Shown here one piece after another: positions 1-8,914 of a stretch of 50,373 bases of DNA. Source of the DNA: Collinsella aerofaciens (lineage in GTDB: Bacteria > Actinomycetota > Coriobacteriia > Coriobacteriales > Coriobacteriaceae). Numbering within the stretch: the stretch's first letter is position 1; each line of letters begins with the position of its first letter. Both the position numbers and the translations under genes were made by a program. The stretch lies in NCBI RefSeq assembly GCF_009876115.1, contig NZ_WWSY01000014.1, positions 1 through 50,373 on the forward strand. The letters are read 5' to 3'. Under the pieces are notes generated by a model. It saw only the letters and a program-made list of their open reading frames with translations. It was not told where the DNA came from and made no database searches.

Positions 1-3
1 GTC

Positions 4-47
4 GCAGCCCCGACCCGCGGTCACGAGCGGGGGCTCCTGTCTTTTTA
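4..47 (+). terminator. Intrinsic terminator of an upstream gene
   Basis: AGCCCC (6-11) pairs with GGGGCT (30-35), and a run of five T follows at 42-46. This would end a plus-strand transcript that enters the window from the left. Confidence 0.55.
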
Positions 48-120
48 GTGCCCTCGGATTGGGTCATAGTGTCTGTCCGTCCTCTGCCTGCGGCGTTGCC
101 TTGCTCCGGATGCGGTAGGG

Positions 121-152
121 TAGTCATTGGGGACGTTCTTAAATGACTAGTC
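121..152. repeat. Half-copy of the GGGGACGTTCTT / GACTAGTC dispersed repeat
   Basis: TAGTCATTGGGGACGTTCTT is followed by a GACTAGTC palindrome. The same words form a complete 56-bp palindromic unit at 15886-15941 and a decayed unit at 19540-19605. Here only the left arm and the centre are present. It lies in the leader of the hydratase gene and is noncoding. Confidence 0.7.
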
Positions 153-290
153 GAAAGGGACGCTCTTGCACAAAATCTTCCGGCCCTCGACCGGCACGTC
201 CTTTACTTTACCTAGATAAAGTGAACGTGCAGATTCGTAACCCACTCGCAACCGTTCTATGGCACGATATTGAACGAATGTATGCTATGC

Positions 291-307
291 GCCCAAATCT
301 TTTGGGC
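291..307. promoter_or_regulatory. Short perfect hairpin just upstream of the hydratase ribosome-binding site
   Basis: GCCCAAA (291-297) and TTTGGGC (301-307) form a 7-bp stem with a 3-nt loop, ending about 6 nt before the GGGAGA Shine-Dalgarno of the next gene. It could be an operator or an RNA hairpin that affects translation. No regulator can be assigned. Apart from this hairpin, the terminator and the repeat, I see nothing else in 48-322. Confidence 0.35.
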
Positions 308-322
308 AGAGTGGGAGACAGT

Positions 323-2623
323 ATGGTCAAGCTGTACGAGGACGGCATCTACCTGCGCGGCGGCAGCGAGGTCGTGCCTGCGGCCGAGGCTGCTGAGCGC
401 GGCATTACGAAGACGCCCGAGGATGCCAAGCGCGGAACCATCGCGTATTCGATCCTCCAAGCACACAATACGTCCGGCGACCCCGAGGCACTCAAGATTC
501 GCTTCGACGCCATGGCGAGCCACGACATCACCTTTGTCGGCATCATCCAAACGGCGCGTGCCTCGGGCATGGAGCAGTTCCCGCTGCCCTACGTGCTCAC
601 CAACTGCCATAACTCGCTGTGCGCCGTGGGCGGCACCATCAACGAGGACGACCACGTCTTTGGCCTCTCTGCGGCCAAGAAGTACGGCGGCATCTTTGTC
701 CCGCCGCACATCGCCGTTATCCACTCCTTTATGCGTGAGAACTTTGCCGGTTGCGGCAAGATGATCCTGGGTTCCGACTCGCACACCCGCTACGGCGCCC
801 TAGGCACCATGGCCGTGGGTGAGGGCGGCGGCGAGCTGGCCAAGCAGTTGCTGCGCGACACCTACGATGTCGCCTATCCCGGCGTCGTTGCCATCTACCT
901 CACGGGTGCCCCGCGCCCCGGCGTCGGCCCGCACGACGTGGCGCTCGCCATCATCCGCGCCGTCTTTGCCAAGGGCTACGTTAAGAACAAGGTCATGGAG
1001 TTCGTGGGCCCCGGCATCTCGAGCATGACGACCGACTACCGCAACGGCGTCGACGTCATGACCACCGAGACCACCTGCCTTTCCTCAATCTGGGCAACCG
1101 ACGAGGACACGCACGCGTTTTTGACCATGCACGGCCGCGGCGACGACTACCGCGAGCTCAAGCCCGCCGATGTCGCCTACTACGACGGCTGCGTCGAGGT
1201 CGACTTGTCGAGCATCAAGCCCATGATCGCGCTGCCGTTCCATCCTTCCAACGGCTTTGAGATCGACGAGCTCAATGAGAACCTCGAGGACATCCTTCAC
1301 GAGGTGGAGCTCGAGGCCGCCAAGATCGGCGAGGGTAAGACGCACTTTAGCCTGCTCGACAAGATCGTCGACGGCAAACTGCACGTGCAGCAGGGCGTTA
1401 TCGCCGGCTGCTCGGGCGGCAACTACGACTCCGTGGTCCAGGCTGCCCGCGTGCTCAAGGGCGCCAACACCGGCTGCGGCGAGTTCTCGCTGTCGGTCTA
1501 TCCCACGAGCCAGCCCGTGGCGCTCGAACTTACACGCCGCGGCTATATCTACGACCTTATGGAGGCCGGCGCGATCGTGCGCACGGCGTTCTGCGGCCCG
1601 TGCTTTGGCGCTGGCGACACGCCCGCCAACAACGGCCTTTCGATCCGCCACACCACGCGCAACTTCCCCAACCGCGAGGGTTCCAAGCCGGGTAATGGCC
1701 AGCTGAGCGCCGTGGCCCTGATGGACGCCCGCTCCATCGCGGCGACGGCTGCCAACGGCGGCGTCCTGACGCCGGCGACCGACCTGCCCGAGGAGACTTG
1801 GGACGAGGCCTGCGAGTACACCTTTGACGACGTGCCGTACAAAAAGCGCGTGTACTGGGGCTTTGGCAAGGCGGAGCCTGCCGACGAGCTGGTCGAAGGC
1901 CCCAACATCAAGCCGTGGCCCGCGATGGAGCCCCTCGGCGACGATATCCTGCTCAAGGTGTGCTCCAAGATCATGGACCCGGTCACCACGACCGACGAGC
2001 TGATCCCATCGGGCGAGACGAGCTCCTTCCGCTCCAACCCGCTGGGCCTGGCCGAGTTTACGCTGAGCCGTCGCGACCCGGCCTACGTGGGCCGCTCCAA
2101 GGAGGTCGACGCCGTGGAGAAGCGTCGCGTGGCCGGCGAGGCCGCGGGCGACCTGGCGGCACTCGATGCCGAGCTTGCCGGTGTGTTCGAGGCACTGGCC
2201 GGCGTGGGTGTCGCGGCCGATGCCAAGGCGACCGAGTACGGCTCCATGCTCTATGCCAAGAAGCCCGGTGACGGTTCCGCCCGCGAGCAGGCCGCGAGCT
2301 GCCAGCGCGTAATTGGCGGCCTGGCCAACATCGTCCACGAGTACGCCACCAAGCGCTATCGCTCCAACGTCATGAACTGGGGCATGGTGCCCTTCCAGAT
2401 GGAGGCCGAGCCCAACTTTGAGGTGGGCGACTACGTCTTTGTGCCGGGTATCCGTGCCGCGCTCGATGGCGATCTCAAGAACATCGCCGCCTACGTGGTG
2501 CGCGCCGATGGTGCGGTTGAGCAGATTGAGCTCTATATTGCCGATATGACGGCAGAGGAGCGCGCCATCGTCAAGGCCGGCTGCCTGATCAACTACAACA
2601 AGTTCAAGGCCGCTGCCGAGTAA
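323..2623 (+). CDS. Aconitase-superfamily hydratase (YbhJ-like), 766 aa
   Basis: This is a cytoplasmic [4Fe-4S] hydro-lyase of the aconitase superfamily. Seen: the conserved DSHT stretch in the N-terminal third, one cluster cysteine at C363 (AGCSGGNYD) and two at C424 and C427 (CGPC), which together give the three iron-sulfur ligands. A C-terminal swivel-type segment follows. Length and layout match the uncharacterised aconitase-like hydratases related to E. coli YbhJ more than classical AcnA. The ATG at 323 is chosen because GGGAGA lies 5 nt upstream and the family starts near this M-x-x-L-Y; an open frame continues upstream to 143 but has no good ribosome-binding site. It is followed by a large hairpin and appears monocistronic. 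The substrate is not known: aconitate, homoaconitate or methyl-substituted acids are all possible. Confidence 0.88.
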   Translation: MVKLYEDGIYLRGGSEVVPAAEAAERGITKTPEDAKRGTIAYSILQAHNTSGDPEALKIRFDAMASHDITFVGIIQTARASGMEQFPLPYVLTNCHNSLCAVGGTINEDDHVFGLSAAKKYGGIFVPPHIAVIHSFMRENFAGCGKMILGSDSHTRYGALGTMAVGEGGGELAKQLLRDTYDVAYPGVVAIYLTGAPRPGVGPHDVALAIIRAVFAKGYVKNKVMEFVGPGISSMTTDYRNGVDVMTTETTCLSSIWATDEDTHAFLTMHGRGDDYRELKPADVAYYDGCVEVDLSSIKPMIALPFHPSNGFEIDELNENLEDILHEVELEAAKIGEGKTHFSLLDKIVDGKLHVQQGVIAGCSGGNYDSVVQAARVLKGANTGCGEFSLSVYPTSQPVALELTRRGYIYDLMEAGAIVRTAFCGPCFGAGDTPANNGLSIRHTTRNFPNREGSKPGNGQLSAVALMDARSIAATAANGGVLTPATDLPEETWDEACEYTFDDVPYKKRVYWGFGKAEPADELVEGPNIKPWPAMEPLGDDILLKVCSKIMDPVTTTDELIPSGETSSFRSNPLGLAEFTLSRRDPAYVGRSKEVDAVEKRRVAGEAAGDLAALDAELAGVFEALAGVGVAADAKATEYGSMLYAKKPGDGSAREQAASCQRVIGGLANIVHEYATKRYRSNVMNWGMVPFQMEAEPNFEVGDYVFVPGIRAALDGDLKNIAAYVVRADGAVEQIELYIADMTAEERAIVKAGCLINYNKFKAAAE

Positions 2624-2635
2624 CGCTGCTGTACG

Positions 2636-2705
2636 CCCCGGCCACACCTTTCCCTCGTGCTCACGCGCTTCGCGAGGGTCGCCCGAGGGAAAGGTATGGC
2701 CGGGG
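2636..2705. terminator. Long-stem hairpin after the hydratase gene
   Basis: Arms of 22 bp (2636-2657 and 2684-2705) match with one mismatch. They enclose 26 bp that contain CGCTTCGCGAGGG. There is no clear T-run, so it may act as an RNA 3'-end stabiliser or be a REP-type repeat rather than a simple terminator. Confidence 0.5.
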
Positions 2706-2714
2706 CTACCGCGA

Positions 2715-2808
2715 CGTTCTCGTTGGGTCTTGAGGGACGCTAATAAATAGACTTGCTTGATGCCGCCTCTTTTTATTGGGGCGGCTTCTTTTTGGACCAC
2801 CACAAAGG
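2715..2808. repeat. Dispersed 94-bp repeat, copy 1
   Basis: It starts CGTTCTCG and ends GGACCACCACAAAGG, and aligns over its whole length, with small gaps and many substitutions, to 3845-3938. Inside it, GCCGCC...GGCGGC followed by TTCTTTTT (about 2761-2793) could terminate transcription from the left. No protein-coding signal was found. Confidence 0.6.
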
Positions 2809-2826
2809 TGCCTGTCCGGCGGGTTC

Positions 2827-3474
2827 TTATTTCGATGGGGTCCAGGTTATCTCATCGTCAAATAGCCAAGTGCGTGCTGAGCCGCTGTCGCGCGCTGTCT
2901 GTGGATCGGGCTCGCAGGTTTGTTCGTAGGCATCCTCGGTACACCGATCCATAAAATCGACGACTGCCGTCTGGTCGCCTTCCATGACGTAGATTACGTC
3001 GCCATCCGAGATATAGACCCCCGGCCCTTCGTTGTCCACGTAGCCGGGGTCGTATGAGACGTTGCACAGTCTGCTCCCGTTTGCCGCATCGAGTTCAAGG
3101 GTCGAATAATACCCGCCATTCATTTGGCCTTTCTTGGCTCGATATATTGCGGCGCCGTACCACCGCGTAAACGTTTTGCCTTTGAGTAAATTGGTTGCCT
3201 TGCCGATAAGCTGCTCATCTTGGGTATAGCGCGTGGCCCCAAGTTCGATTCGGGGATAGTTGCTGACCCCAAGCGCTGCGGGCGTACCGTCGAAATCGAC
3301 GGTGATTGAATCGGGTTTGACGATATCGGTGAGGATTTCGATGGGGTAGCTTACGGTTTCAACCGCCGCCTGCGTCGCCGAGGCAGGGAGAAATGCGAGA
3401 TAGATAATGCCTACGCCGGCTGCGGTAATTGCAAACGCTAAGACGAGCAGGCCGATATAGGTGGAGCGTTTCAC
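2827..3474 (-). CDS. Hypothetical membrane-anchored extracytoplasmic protein, 215 aa
   Basis: I do not recognise the family. Seen: a basic start (VKRS) and then a hydrophobic segment, residues about 6-30, consistent with a signal anchor or uncleaved signal peptide. A mostly polar acidic domain with several Tyr, Asp and Gly follows, containing four widely spaced cysteines suitable for disulfides. The GTG start at 3474 is preferred to the TTG at 3501 because GAGG lies about 7 nt upstream and the protein then begins just before the hydrophobic stretch. It stands alone, convergent with the hydratase, and its 3' end touches the copy-1 repeat. Its role cannot be inferred. Confidence 0.6.
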   Translation of the reverse strand: MKRSTYIGLLVLAFAITAAGVGIIYLAFLPASATQAAVETVSYPIEILTDIVKPDSITVDFDGTPAALGVSNYPRIELGATRYTQDEQLIGKATNLLKGKTFTRWYGAAIYRAKKGQMNGGYYSTLELDAANGSRLCNVSYDPGYVDNEGPGVYISDGDVIYVMEGDQTAVVDFMDRCTEDAYEQTCEPDPQTARDSGSARTWLFDDEITWTPSK

Positions 3475-3551
3475 GGCGGGTACCTCGCAAACAGTATGCA
3501 ATCATTAAGATAAGCGATACCAGCTTACGACAATAGTCAAAAGAAAGCGAC

Positions 3552-3636
3552 CGCCCGGAATGAGAGGGGCTAAAAGGCCCTATTAGGCTCCGATTTGACC
3601 TCTAATAGGAATATTTGCCTCCCTCTCATTCTGGGC
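3552..3636. repeat. Large interrupted inverted repeat
   Basis: CGCCCGGAATGAGAGGGG at 3552 pairs with CCCTCTCATTCTGGGCG ending at 3636. A nested CTATTAG/CTAATAG pair lies inside. It may be a REP/MITE-like element or a structured RNA. It has no coding potential and no T-run. Confidence 0.5.
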
Positions 3637-3844
3637 GAGAGGTCAAAAATTGAGTTCACGAGTTTTGCGCAATACTATTCTCACTAAAGCCGCTATTTTC
3701 ACTATAAGCACTATAAATACGATAGGAAGGACGACGAGAACATTGTGACGTGCGATAGCTAAGCCGTTTAAGCCGGACTCTGACCTTGAATCTCCGCCTC
3801 TATCTGTGCGAACGGGCTATTGTCGGTTCTCGATTCCATCGCTG

Positions 3845-3962
3845 CGTTCTCGCTAGGTCTTGGGATCGCCAAACGTAGACTGGGCTTGATGTCGCTTCTT
3901 TTAATCGGGGCTGATTCTTCTCTGGACCACCACAAAGGGGACGGGCATCTTTGTGGTGGTTC
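3845..3962. repeat. Dispersed 94-bp repeat, copy 2, with terminal dyad
   Basis: Positions 3845-3938 match the repeat at 2715-2808. The end of this copy extends into a perfect 12-bp inverted repeat: ACCACCACAAAG at 3926-3937 and CTTTGTGGTGGT at 3949-3960. The pair of copies brackets the hypothetical gene at 2827-3474. Confidence 0.6.
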
Positions 3963-3966
3963 TTGG

Positions 3967-4188
3967 TTTGTCTCGATCTGTAACATCTTGGCCGCTAAAA
4001 GTGGGCCTGGTGTTACAGATTTAGATTTTCGATTCGGGTGTCTTCTGTTTGTCTCGATCTGTAACAGTTAGACCCTAATTTGCCGAGTAGATGTTACAGA
4101 TTGAGACAAACGGTTGCCGCTGGTCATTTCATCTCGATCTGTAACATCTAGGACCAAAAATGGCTGCTAGATGTTACAGATCGAGATG
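3967..4188. repeat. Three tandem palindromic units (CTCGATCTGTAACA / TGTTACAGATCGAG)
   Basis: There are three dyads of about 60 bp, at 3967-4026, 4048-4110 and 4130-4188. Each has TCTCGATCTGTAACA on the left and a TGTTACAGAT-type right arm. The third is perfect over 22-bp arms (4130-4151 and 4167-4188) with a 15-bp loop; the first two have decayed right arms. The arrangement resembles clustered REP/BIME elements. Together with the neighbouring repeats they fill the noncoding stretch 3475-4250. Confidence 0.75.
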
Positions 4189-4250
4189 GTAGTGCGCCTG
4201 GGCAGCGGCGGGCTGACATCTCAGTACCCTATCCATCAACCACTCAGAAA

Positions 4251-4286
4251 ATCTTATATATAGAGACTTAGATTTGTGTATAAGAT
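4251..4286. promoter_or_regulatory. Dyad ATCTTATA-N20-TATAAGAT upstream of clpB
   Basis: The half-sites at 4251-4258 and 4279-4286 are perfect inverted copies about 80 nt before the clpB start. TATAAG at 4279 could serve as a -10 element. I see neither the HspR box (CTTGAGT-N7-ACTCAAG) nor a CIRCE element, so the regulator is unknown. Confidence 0.4.
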
Positions 4287-4364
4287 CGCGCAAAGCTGGC
4301 AACAATACTTCTCGAACAACGTGAAGCCGCCCCGTAGGGCGGCCGCCCCAAGAGAGGTGATTCC

Positions 4365-6992
4365 ATGAGAATCGATAAGCTAGCAATGACGTCGCGCGAG
4401 GCGCTGCAGACCGCCATGAGCACGGCTGCCGACGCGCAGGCCGGCGCGGTGGAGCCGATTCACCTGCTGTCCGCCCTGCTTGGTGCCGGCGAGCGCAATA
4501 TCTCCGTGATCATCGAGCGCATCGGCGCCGATCCGGCCCAGCTTGCACGCTCCACACAAGATGCCATCGACCGCGCGCCCAAGGTTTCGGGCGAGGGCCA
4601 GCAGATGGGCCTGTCCAATGAGCTCGTCCGCGTCATCGAGAAGGCCGAGAAGAAGGCCACCAAGATGGGCGACAGCTTTGTGGTGACCGAGCATTTGCTG
4701 ATGGCGCTTGCCGAGGACAAGGGCGAGGCTGGTCGTGTACTGCGTGACGCCGGCGTCACCAAGGAGCGCATCGAGCAGGTCTACGAGGAGCTGCGTGGCG
4801 ATGACCGCGTGACGTCTGCCGAGGATAAGACCCAGTTTGAGGCGCTGGAGCAGTACGGTCGCAACATCTGCGATCTGGCCCGCGCCGGCAAGCTCGACCC
4901 GGTCATCGGCCGTACCGACGAGATCCGCCGTACCATCCAGGTTCTGTCCCGCCGCACCAAGAACAACCCCGTGCTCATCGGCGAGCCGGGCGTCGGCAAG
5001 ACGGCCATCGTCGAGGGCATCGCCCAGCGTATCGTGGCCGGCGACGTGCCGAGCACCCTGCGCGACCGCGACCTCATCGAGCTCGACATGAGCGCGCTGG
5101 TCGCCGGCGCCAAGTATCGCGGCGAGTTCGAGGACCGCTTGAAGGCCGTGCTCAAGGAAGTGCAAAAGTCCGAGGGCAAGGTCATCCTGTTCATCGATGA
5201 GCTCCACACCATCGTGGGCGCGGGTGCCACCGAGGGCTCCATGGATGCCGGCAACATCCTGAAGCCGGCGCTCGCCCGTGGCGACTTGCACGCAATCGGC
5301 GCGACTACGCTCGACGAGTATCGCAAGTACATCGAGAAGGACGCGGCACTCGCCCGTCGTTTCCAGACCGTTATGGTGAGCGAGCCTACCGTCGAGGACA
5401 CCATCTCGATCCTGCGTGGCCTCAAGGAGAAGTACGAGATCTTCCACGGCGTGCATATCACCGATAGCGCGCTCGTGGCAGCTGCCGACCTCTCCGATCG
5501 CTACATTGCCGACCGCTTCCTGCCCGACAAGGCCATCGACTTGGTCGATGAGGCCGCAAGCCGCCTGCGCATGGAGCTCGACAGCATGCCGGTCGAGATT
5601 GACGCCACCACGCGTCAGCTCACCCAGCTGCAGATCGAGGAGCAGGCGCTCATGAAGGAGACCGACGACGCCTCCAAGGAGCGTCTGGAGGCCCTGCGCC
5701 AGGAGATTGCCGAGGTCCAAGAAAAGCTCAACGTGCAAAAGGCCGGCTGGCTCAACCAGAAGAACGCCATCGACCACGTGCAGGAGCTTAAAGGCCAGCT
5801 CGACGAGGCCAAGAGTGAAGAGGAGCGCGCGACGCGCAACGGAAACTTGGGCCGTGCGTCCGAGCTGCGCTATTCCGTGATCCCGGGTCTGCAGCAGCAG
5901 ATTCAGGATTCCGAGGCTGCGCTCGAGGCACAAAAGCAGCAGGACGGCGAGGGCCTCAACGAGCAGGTGACCTCCGATGAGATCGCCGAGGTCGTGAGCG
6001 CCTGGACCGGCGTGCCCGTCTCCAAGATGATGCAGGGCGAGCTCGACAAGCTGAAGGGCTTGGAGGGCGAGCTGCATAAGCGCGTCATCGGCCAGGACGA
6101 GGCGGTCTCCGCTGTCGCCGCGGCCGTGCGTCGCAGCCGTGCGGGCCTCTCCGATCCGGACAAGCCCATCGGCAGCTTCTTCTTCCTGGGCCCCACCGGC
6201 GTGGGCAAGACCGAGCTCGCCAAGGCGCTTGCCGAGTGCCTGTTCGATGACGAGCGTGCGCTCGTGCGTATCGACATGTCCGAGTACATGGAGAAGTTCA
6301 GCGTCCAACGTCTGATCGGTGCGCCTCCGGGATACGTGGGTTACGACGAGGGCGGCCAGCTTACCGAGGCCGTGCGCCGTCGTCCGTACTCCGTGATTTT
6401 GCTCGACGAGATGGAGAAGGCTCATCCGGATGTCTTTAACGTGCTGCTGCAGGTGCTTGATGACGGCCGTCTGACCGATGGCCAGGGTCGCCAGGTGTCC
6501 TTCAAGAACACGATCATCATCATGACGTCTAACGTGGGCTCCAAGGCCATCGCCGATCTGTCCGGTAAGGACGAGGAGGAGATGCGCCATCAGGTCGACG
6601 CCGCCATGGCTCAGACCTTCCGCCCCGAGTTCCTCAACCGTATCGACGATATCGTGGTGTTCCATCCGCTCGGCATGGCGCAGATCGAGAAGATCGTCGA
6701 CATCCAGCTTGCCGACGTCCGCGCGCGTCTGGCCAAGGAGCGCATGACGCTTGCCATCACCCCGGCGGCCAAGCAGATGCTCGCCGTGGGTGGCCTGGAC
6801 CCCGTGTTCGGTGCCCGTCCGCTCAAGCGCCTGGTCCAGCGCGAGGTCGTGGACGCCATCGCCGCCGCCATCATCGACGGTACGGTGCGCGAGGGCGATC
6901 AGGTGACGGTCGATGCCGACAAGGACGGCGGCTTTACCGTCGTGTGCGACAACACGCCGTCTGCTACCTACGAGGTCCCCGACGCCGAGTAG
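4365..6992 (+). CDS. clpB: ATP-dependent disaggregase ClpB, 875 aa
   Basis: This is a cytoplasmic Hsp100 chaperone that extracts polypeptides from aggregates together with DnaK. Seen in order: an N-terminal Clp repeat domain (about 1-150), AAA+ module 1 with Walker A GEPGVGKT at 206-213 and Walker [10 protein letters not shown], a coiled-coil middle domain rich in Gln, Glu and Lys (about 410-540), AAA+ module 2 with Walker A GPTGVGKT at 609-616, and a C-terminal D2-small domain. Full family length is present. The ATG at 4365 follows GAGAGGTGA and the protein starts MRIDKL, close to the family's typical MRFDKL. It appears monocistronic, with a terminator at 7038-7074. Confidence 0.97.
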   Translation: MRIDKLAMTSREALQTAMSTAADAQAGAVEPIHLLSALLGAGERNISVIIERIGADPAQLARSTQDAIDRAPKVSGEGQQMGLSNELVRVIEKAEKKATKMGDSFVVTEHLLMALAEDKGEAGRVLRDAGVTKERIEQVYEELRGDDRVTSAEDKTQFEALEQYGRNICDLARAGKLDPVIGRTDEIRRTIQVLSRRTKNNPVLIGEPGVGKTAIVEGIAQRIVAGDVPSTLRDRDLIELDMSALVAGAKYRGEFEDRLKAVLKEVQKSEGKVILFIDELHTIVGAGATEGSMDAGNILKPALARGDLHAIGATTLDEYRKYIEKDAALARRFQTVMVSEPTVEDTISILRGLKEKYEIFHGVHITDSALVAAADLSDRYIADRFLPDKAIDLVDEAASRLRMELDSMPVEIDATTRQLTQLQIEEQALMKETDDASKERLEALRQEIAEVQEKLNVQKAGWLNQKNAIDHVQELKGQLDEAKSEEERATRNGNLGRASELRYSVIPGLQQQIQDSEAALEAQKQQDGEGLNEQVTSDEIAEVVSAWTGVPVSKMMQGELDKLKGLEGELHKRVIGQDEAVSAVAAAVRRSRAGLSDPDKPIGSFFFLGPTGVGKTELAKALAECLFDDERALVRIDMSEYMEKFSVQRLIGAPPGYVGYDEGGQLTEAVRRRPYSVILLDEMEKAHPDVFNVLLQVLDDGRLTDGQGRQVSFKNTIIIMTSNVGSKAIADLSGKDEEEMRHQVDAAMAQTFRPEFLNRIDDIVVFHPLGMAQIEKIVDIQLADVRARLAKERMTLAITPAAKQMLAVGGLDPVFGARPLKRLVQREVVDAIAAAIIDGTVREGDQVTVDADKDGGFTVVCDNTPSATYEVPDAE

Positions 6993-7037
6993 ATTTATGG
7001 GACATGCCTTAAAATCTGCCAGCCGTCTCTAAACGCC

Positions 7038-7074
7038 AAGGGCGGCGGATCCAATTGGGTCCGCCGCCCTTTTT
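7038..7074 (+). terminator. Rho-independent terminator of clpB
   Basis: AAGGGCGGCGGA (7038-7049) pairs with TCCGCCGCCCTTT beginning at 7060, followed by a T-run. Confidence 0.85.
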
Positions 7075-7126
7075 CGTGCGACAATCGATAATGTTGAACA
7101 CGATTGCATGGCAAGGAGATATGCAG

Positions 7127-7309
7127 ATGATAGACAAGAACAGGACGAATGCGCCGGTCGCCAACGCCGCGCCGGCCGCACCCAAGCCTGTGCCCAAGCC
7201 GCGCGACCCCTACATCCGTGCCGAGAACGAGGATGACGACGGCTACGATCCTTATAGCGATCGTCGCCCCGAGCGCGAGCCCCTCTTCGAAGCCGACCCC
7301 TGGCGTTAA
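7127..7309 (+). CDS. Small acidic/proline-rich hypothetical protein, 60 aa
   Basis: It is short and soluble, with a Pro/Ala/Lys-rich N-terminal half (repeated PKP) and an acidic, Tyr/Arg-rich C-terminal half ending in DPWR. It is probably largely disordered. The ATG at 7127 is chosen over 7121 because AAGGAG sits 8 nt upstream of 7127 but only 2 nt from 7121. It is a separate transcription unit after the clpB terminator. Function unknown. Confidence 0.6.
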   Translation: MIDKNRTNAPVANAAPAAPKPVPKPRDPYIRAENEDDDGYDPYSDRRPEREPLFEADPWR

Positions 7310-7344
7310 GTAGCTCATTTGGGACGGGGCTTTTTTAGCTACTT
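7308..7344 (+). terminator. Possible terminator after the 60-aa gene
   Basis: AAGTAGCT (7308-7315) and AGCTACTT (7337-7344) are inverted copies that enclose a run of six T. Confidence 0.35.
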
Positions 7345-7450
7345 TGTTTTCGGCTAGAGGCGTTCATGCCTGCCCCCCTCGGCCGCTCGATATCCTCCGG
7401 GAGGGGCCACTAATAGAAAACTTGCTTATCCATTAATCAAGATACGCATA

Positions 7451-7508
7451 ATCTTGCTCTCCTGCTAATCAAGAATCGTTATAATCTTGATTAGCAGGAG
7501 AGCAAGAT
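7451..7508. repeat. Perfect 24-bp inverted repeat upstream of the ATPase gene
   Basis: Positions 7451-7474 and 7485-7508 are exact reverse complements around a 10-bp centre. The right arm ends 9 nt before the ATPase start and its last base runs into the GGAGA ribosome-binding site. A related shorter dyad (TAATCAAGAT/AATCTTG) lies just to the left at about 7433-7456, so the core word TAATCAAGA...AATCTTG occurs twice. It may be an autoregulatory operator or the scar of an insertion. Confidence 0.8.
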
Positions 7509-7517
7509 TGGAGAATT

Positions 7518-8870
7518 ATGGCATTCAACGACTTGGTGGCTCAAAAAATAAAGGACTTTGAGCAACAGGGGATTCCGCAGGTCTTTGAGCGCGACCTTGA
7601 TCTGGGCAACCCGCAGGAGCCAAAGCGCGACAACATCGTATATGTGATTGTGGGCGCCCGTCGTTGTGGAAAGACGTATCGCCTGTATCAGGAGATACGG
7701 CGGCTTCAGGGCCAAGGCGTCGAGCTTGACCGGATGCTATATTTCAATTTTGAGGATGAGCGCTTGCGTCCGTATGAGCCATCGCTACTAGCGGACGTGC
7801 TCGATACATTCTATGCACTATATCCTGCTGCTCGAGGCGAGGGCGCCTACCTTTTCTTTGACGAGATCCAGGAAATACCCGAATGGGGTGCGTTTCTGCG
7901 ACGCGTGGTCGATACGGAGAAGGCGACCGTTTACGTGACGGGATCTTCTTCTAAGATGCTGTCCTCAGAACTTAAGAGCGAGTTCAGGGGCCGTTCTCTT
8001 GTGCGAGAGCTTTTTCCGTTGAGTTTTTCGGAATACGTCCGATATAAGACGGGGAGCGTTCCTGAGTCGAACGCACCCTTCTCCTCGAGCGATGCAGCGT
8101 TGCTCCGACACCATCTGGTCGGATATCTCGAGCGAGGGGGATTCATCGCGACACTTGAGCAGACGCCCGCAGACGCGATTCAGCTGCTACAGGAATATGC
8201 GTCGCGAACGGTCGCCATGGACGTCGTTGAACGTTACGACGTCAAGAACCCCCGTTTGGCCTCGCTGTTTCTGGCGCGGTGCATGGCATCTTCGGGACGA
8301 GAGCTGTCAGTGAACAAAGTGTACAACGAGTTCAAGAGCAGACAGATATCCGTCAGTCGAAATACGCTCAGCGACTTACTTGAGTATTACGAGGACGCCT
8401 ACCTGCTGTTTTCGGTGCCGGAGTTCACGCGTTCGCTTGCAAATAATACGCGGTCTGCGTCTAAGGTCTACGCCGTCGATCCTGCGATGTTCGGAGCGTT
8501 CTCCCCCGCATCGGCATTGGATCATGGTCAGAGGCTCGAGACCGCGGTGTTCAATGCGCTCAGAAGAAGGACCCCCGCCGTGCGGCCCGGTTCGGTTTGC
8601 CGCCTGCTGATTAAAGATAAGAATAAAAGCCATGAGGTGGACTTTGTGGCTGGGGATGCACTGCTCATGCAGGCTTACGGCCTGATTCAGGTAAGTGTGG
8701 ATATGACAAGCGAGAAAACGCGCGAGCGCGAAATTGCCGCGCTCAATGCCGCGATGGCCCAGTTTGATCTTGGCGAGTCGGTAATCGTTACCATGGATGA
8801 GCAGGCCGATATTCCATGCAAACACGGCGTGGTACATGCTGTGCCCGCATGGAAGTGGCTCCTTTCCTAA
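7518..8870 (+). CDS. AAA (AAA_14/DUF4143) ATP-binding protein, 450 aa
   Basis: Seen: Walker A GARRCGKT near residue 45, Walker B YLFFDEIQ near residue 115, a sensor-like VTGSSSKML stretch, and a C-terminal half typical of DUF4143 ATPases, including a short basic motif preceding HEVDFV. This family is widespread in gut anaerobes as isolated genes that expand within genomes; its role is not established. The ATG at 7518 follows GGAGA. There is no partner gene: the unit is preceded by a perfect inverted repeat, which suggests a self-contained and possibly mobile or self-regulated module. Codon use is less GC-rich than in the flanking housekeeping genes, which fits acquisition by transfer. Confidence 0.8.
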   Translation: MAFNDLVAQKIKDFEQQGIPQVFERDLDLGNPQEPKRDNIVYVIVGARRCGKTYRLYQEIRRLQGQGVELDRMLYFNFEDERLRPYEPSLLADVLDTFYALYPAARGEGAYLFFDEIQEIPEWGAFLRRVVDTEKATVYVTGSSSKMLSSELKSEFRGRSLVRELFPLSFSEYVRYKTGSVPESNAPFSSSDAALLRHHLVGYLERGGFIATLEQTPADAIQLLQEYASRTVAMDVVERYDVKNPRLASLFLARCMASSGRELSVNKVYNEFKSRQISVSRNTLSDLLEYYEDAYLLFSVPEFTRSLANNTRSASKVYAVDPAMFGAFSPASALDHGQRLETAVFNALRRRTPAVRPGSVCRLLIKDKNKSHEVDFVAGDALLMQAYGLIQVSVDMTSEKTREREIAALNAAMAQFDLGESVIVTMDEQADIPCKHGVVHAVPAWKWLLS

Positions 8871-8914
8871 TCGTCTATGGATTTGCGAGGCCAGGACTCA
8901 GGTGTCATGGTCCG

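Noticed and set aside
1085..2803. 572-codon open frame on the minus strand
   Set aside because: It is antisense to the hydratase, with Leu/Val/His/Gly-heavy composition typical of the complement of a GC-rich gene, and it has no family likeness.
3820..4071. 83-residue plus-strand protein in the repeat region
   Set aside because: It runs across two repeat elements, has no ribosome-binding site and no likeness to a protein family.
3967..4188. CRISPR array
   Set aside because: The units are palindromes of unequal quality with no regular unique spacers and no cas genes. No other array-like pattern occurs in the window.
4190..4364. HspR (HAIR) or CIRCE heat-shock operator at clpB
   Set aside because: Neither consensus is present. 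Only an unrelated ATCTTATA/TATAAGAT dyad is found.
4380..6665. 761-codon open frame opposite clpB
   Set aside because: It is a mirror of clpB codon bias, with no recognisable motif.
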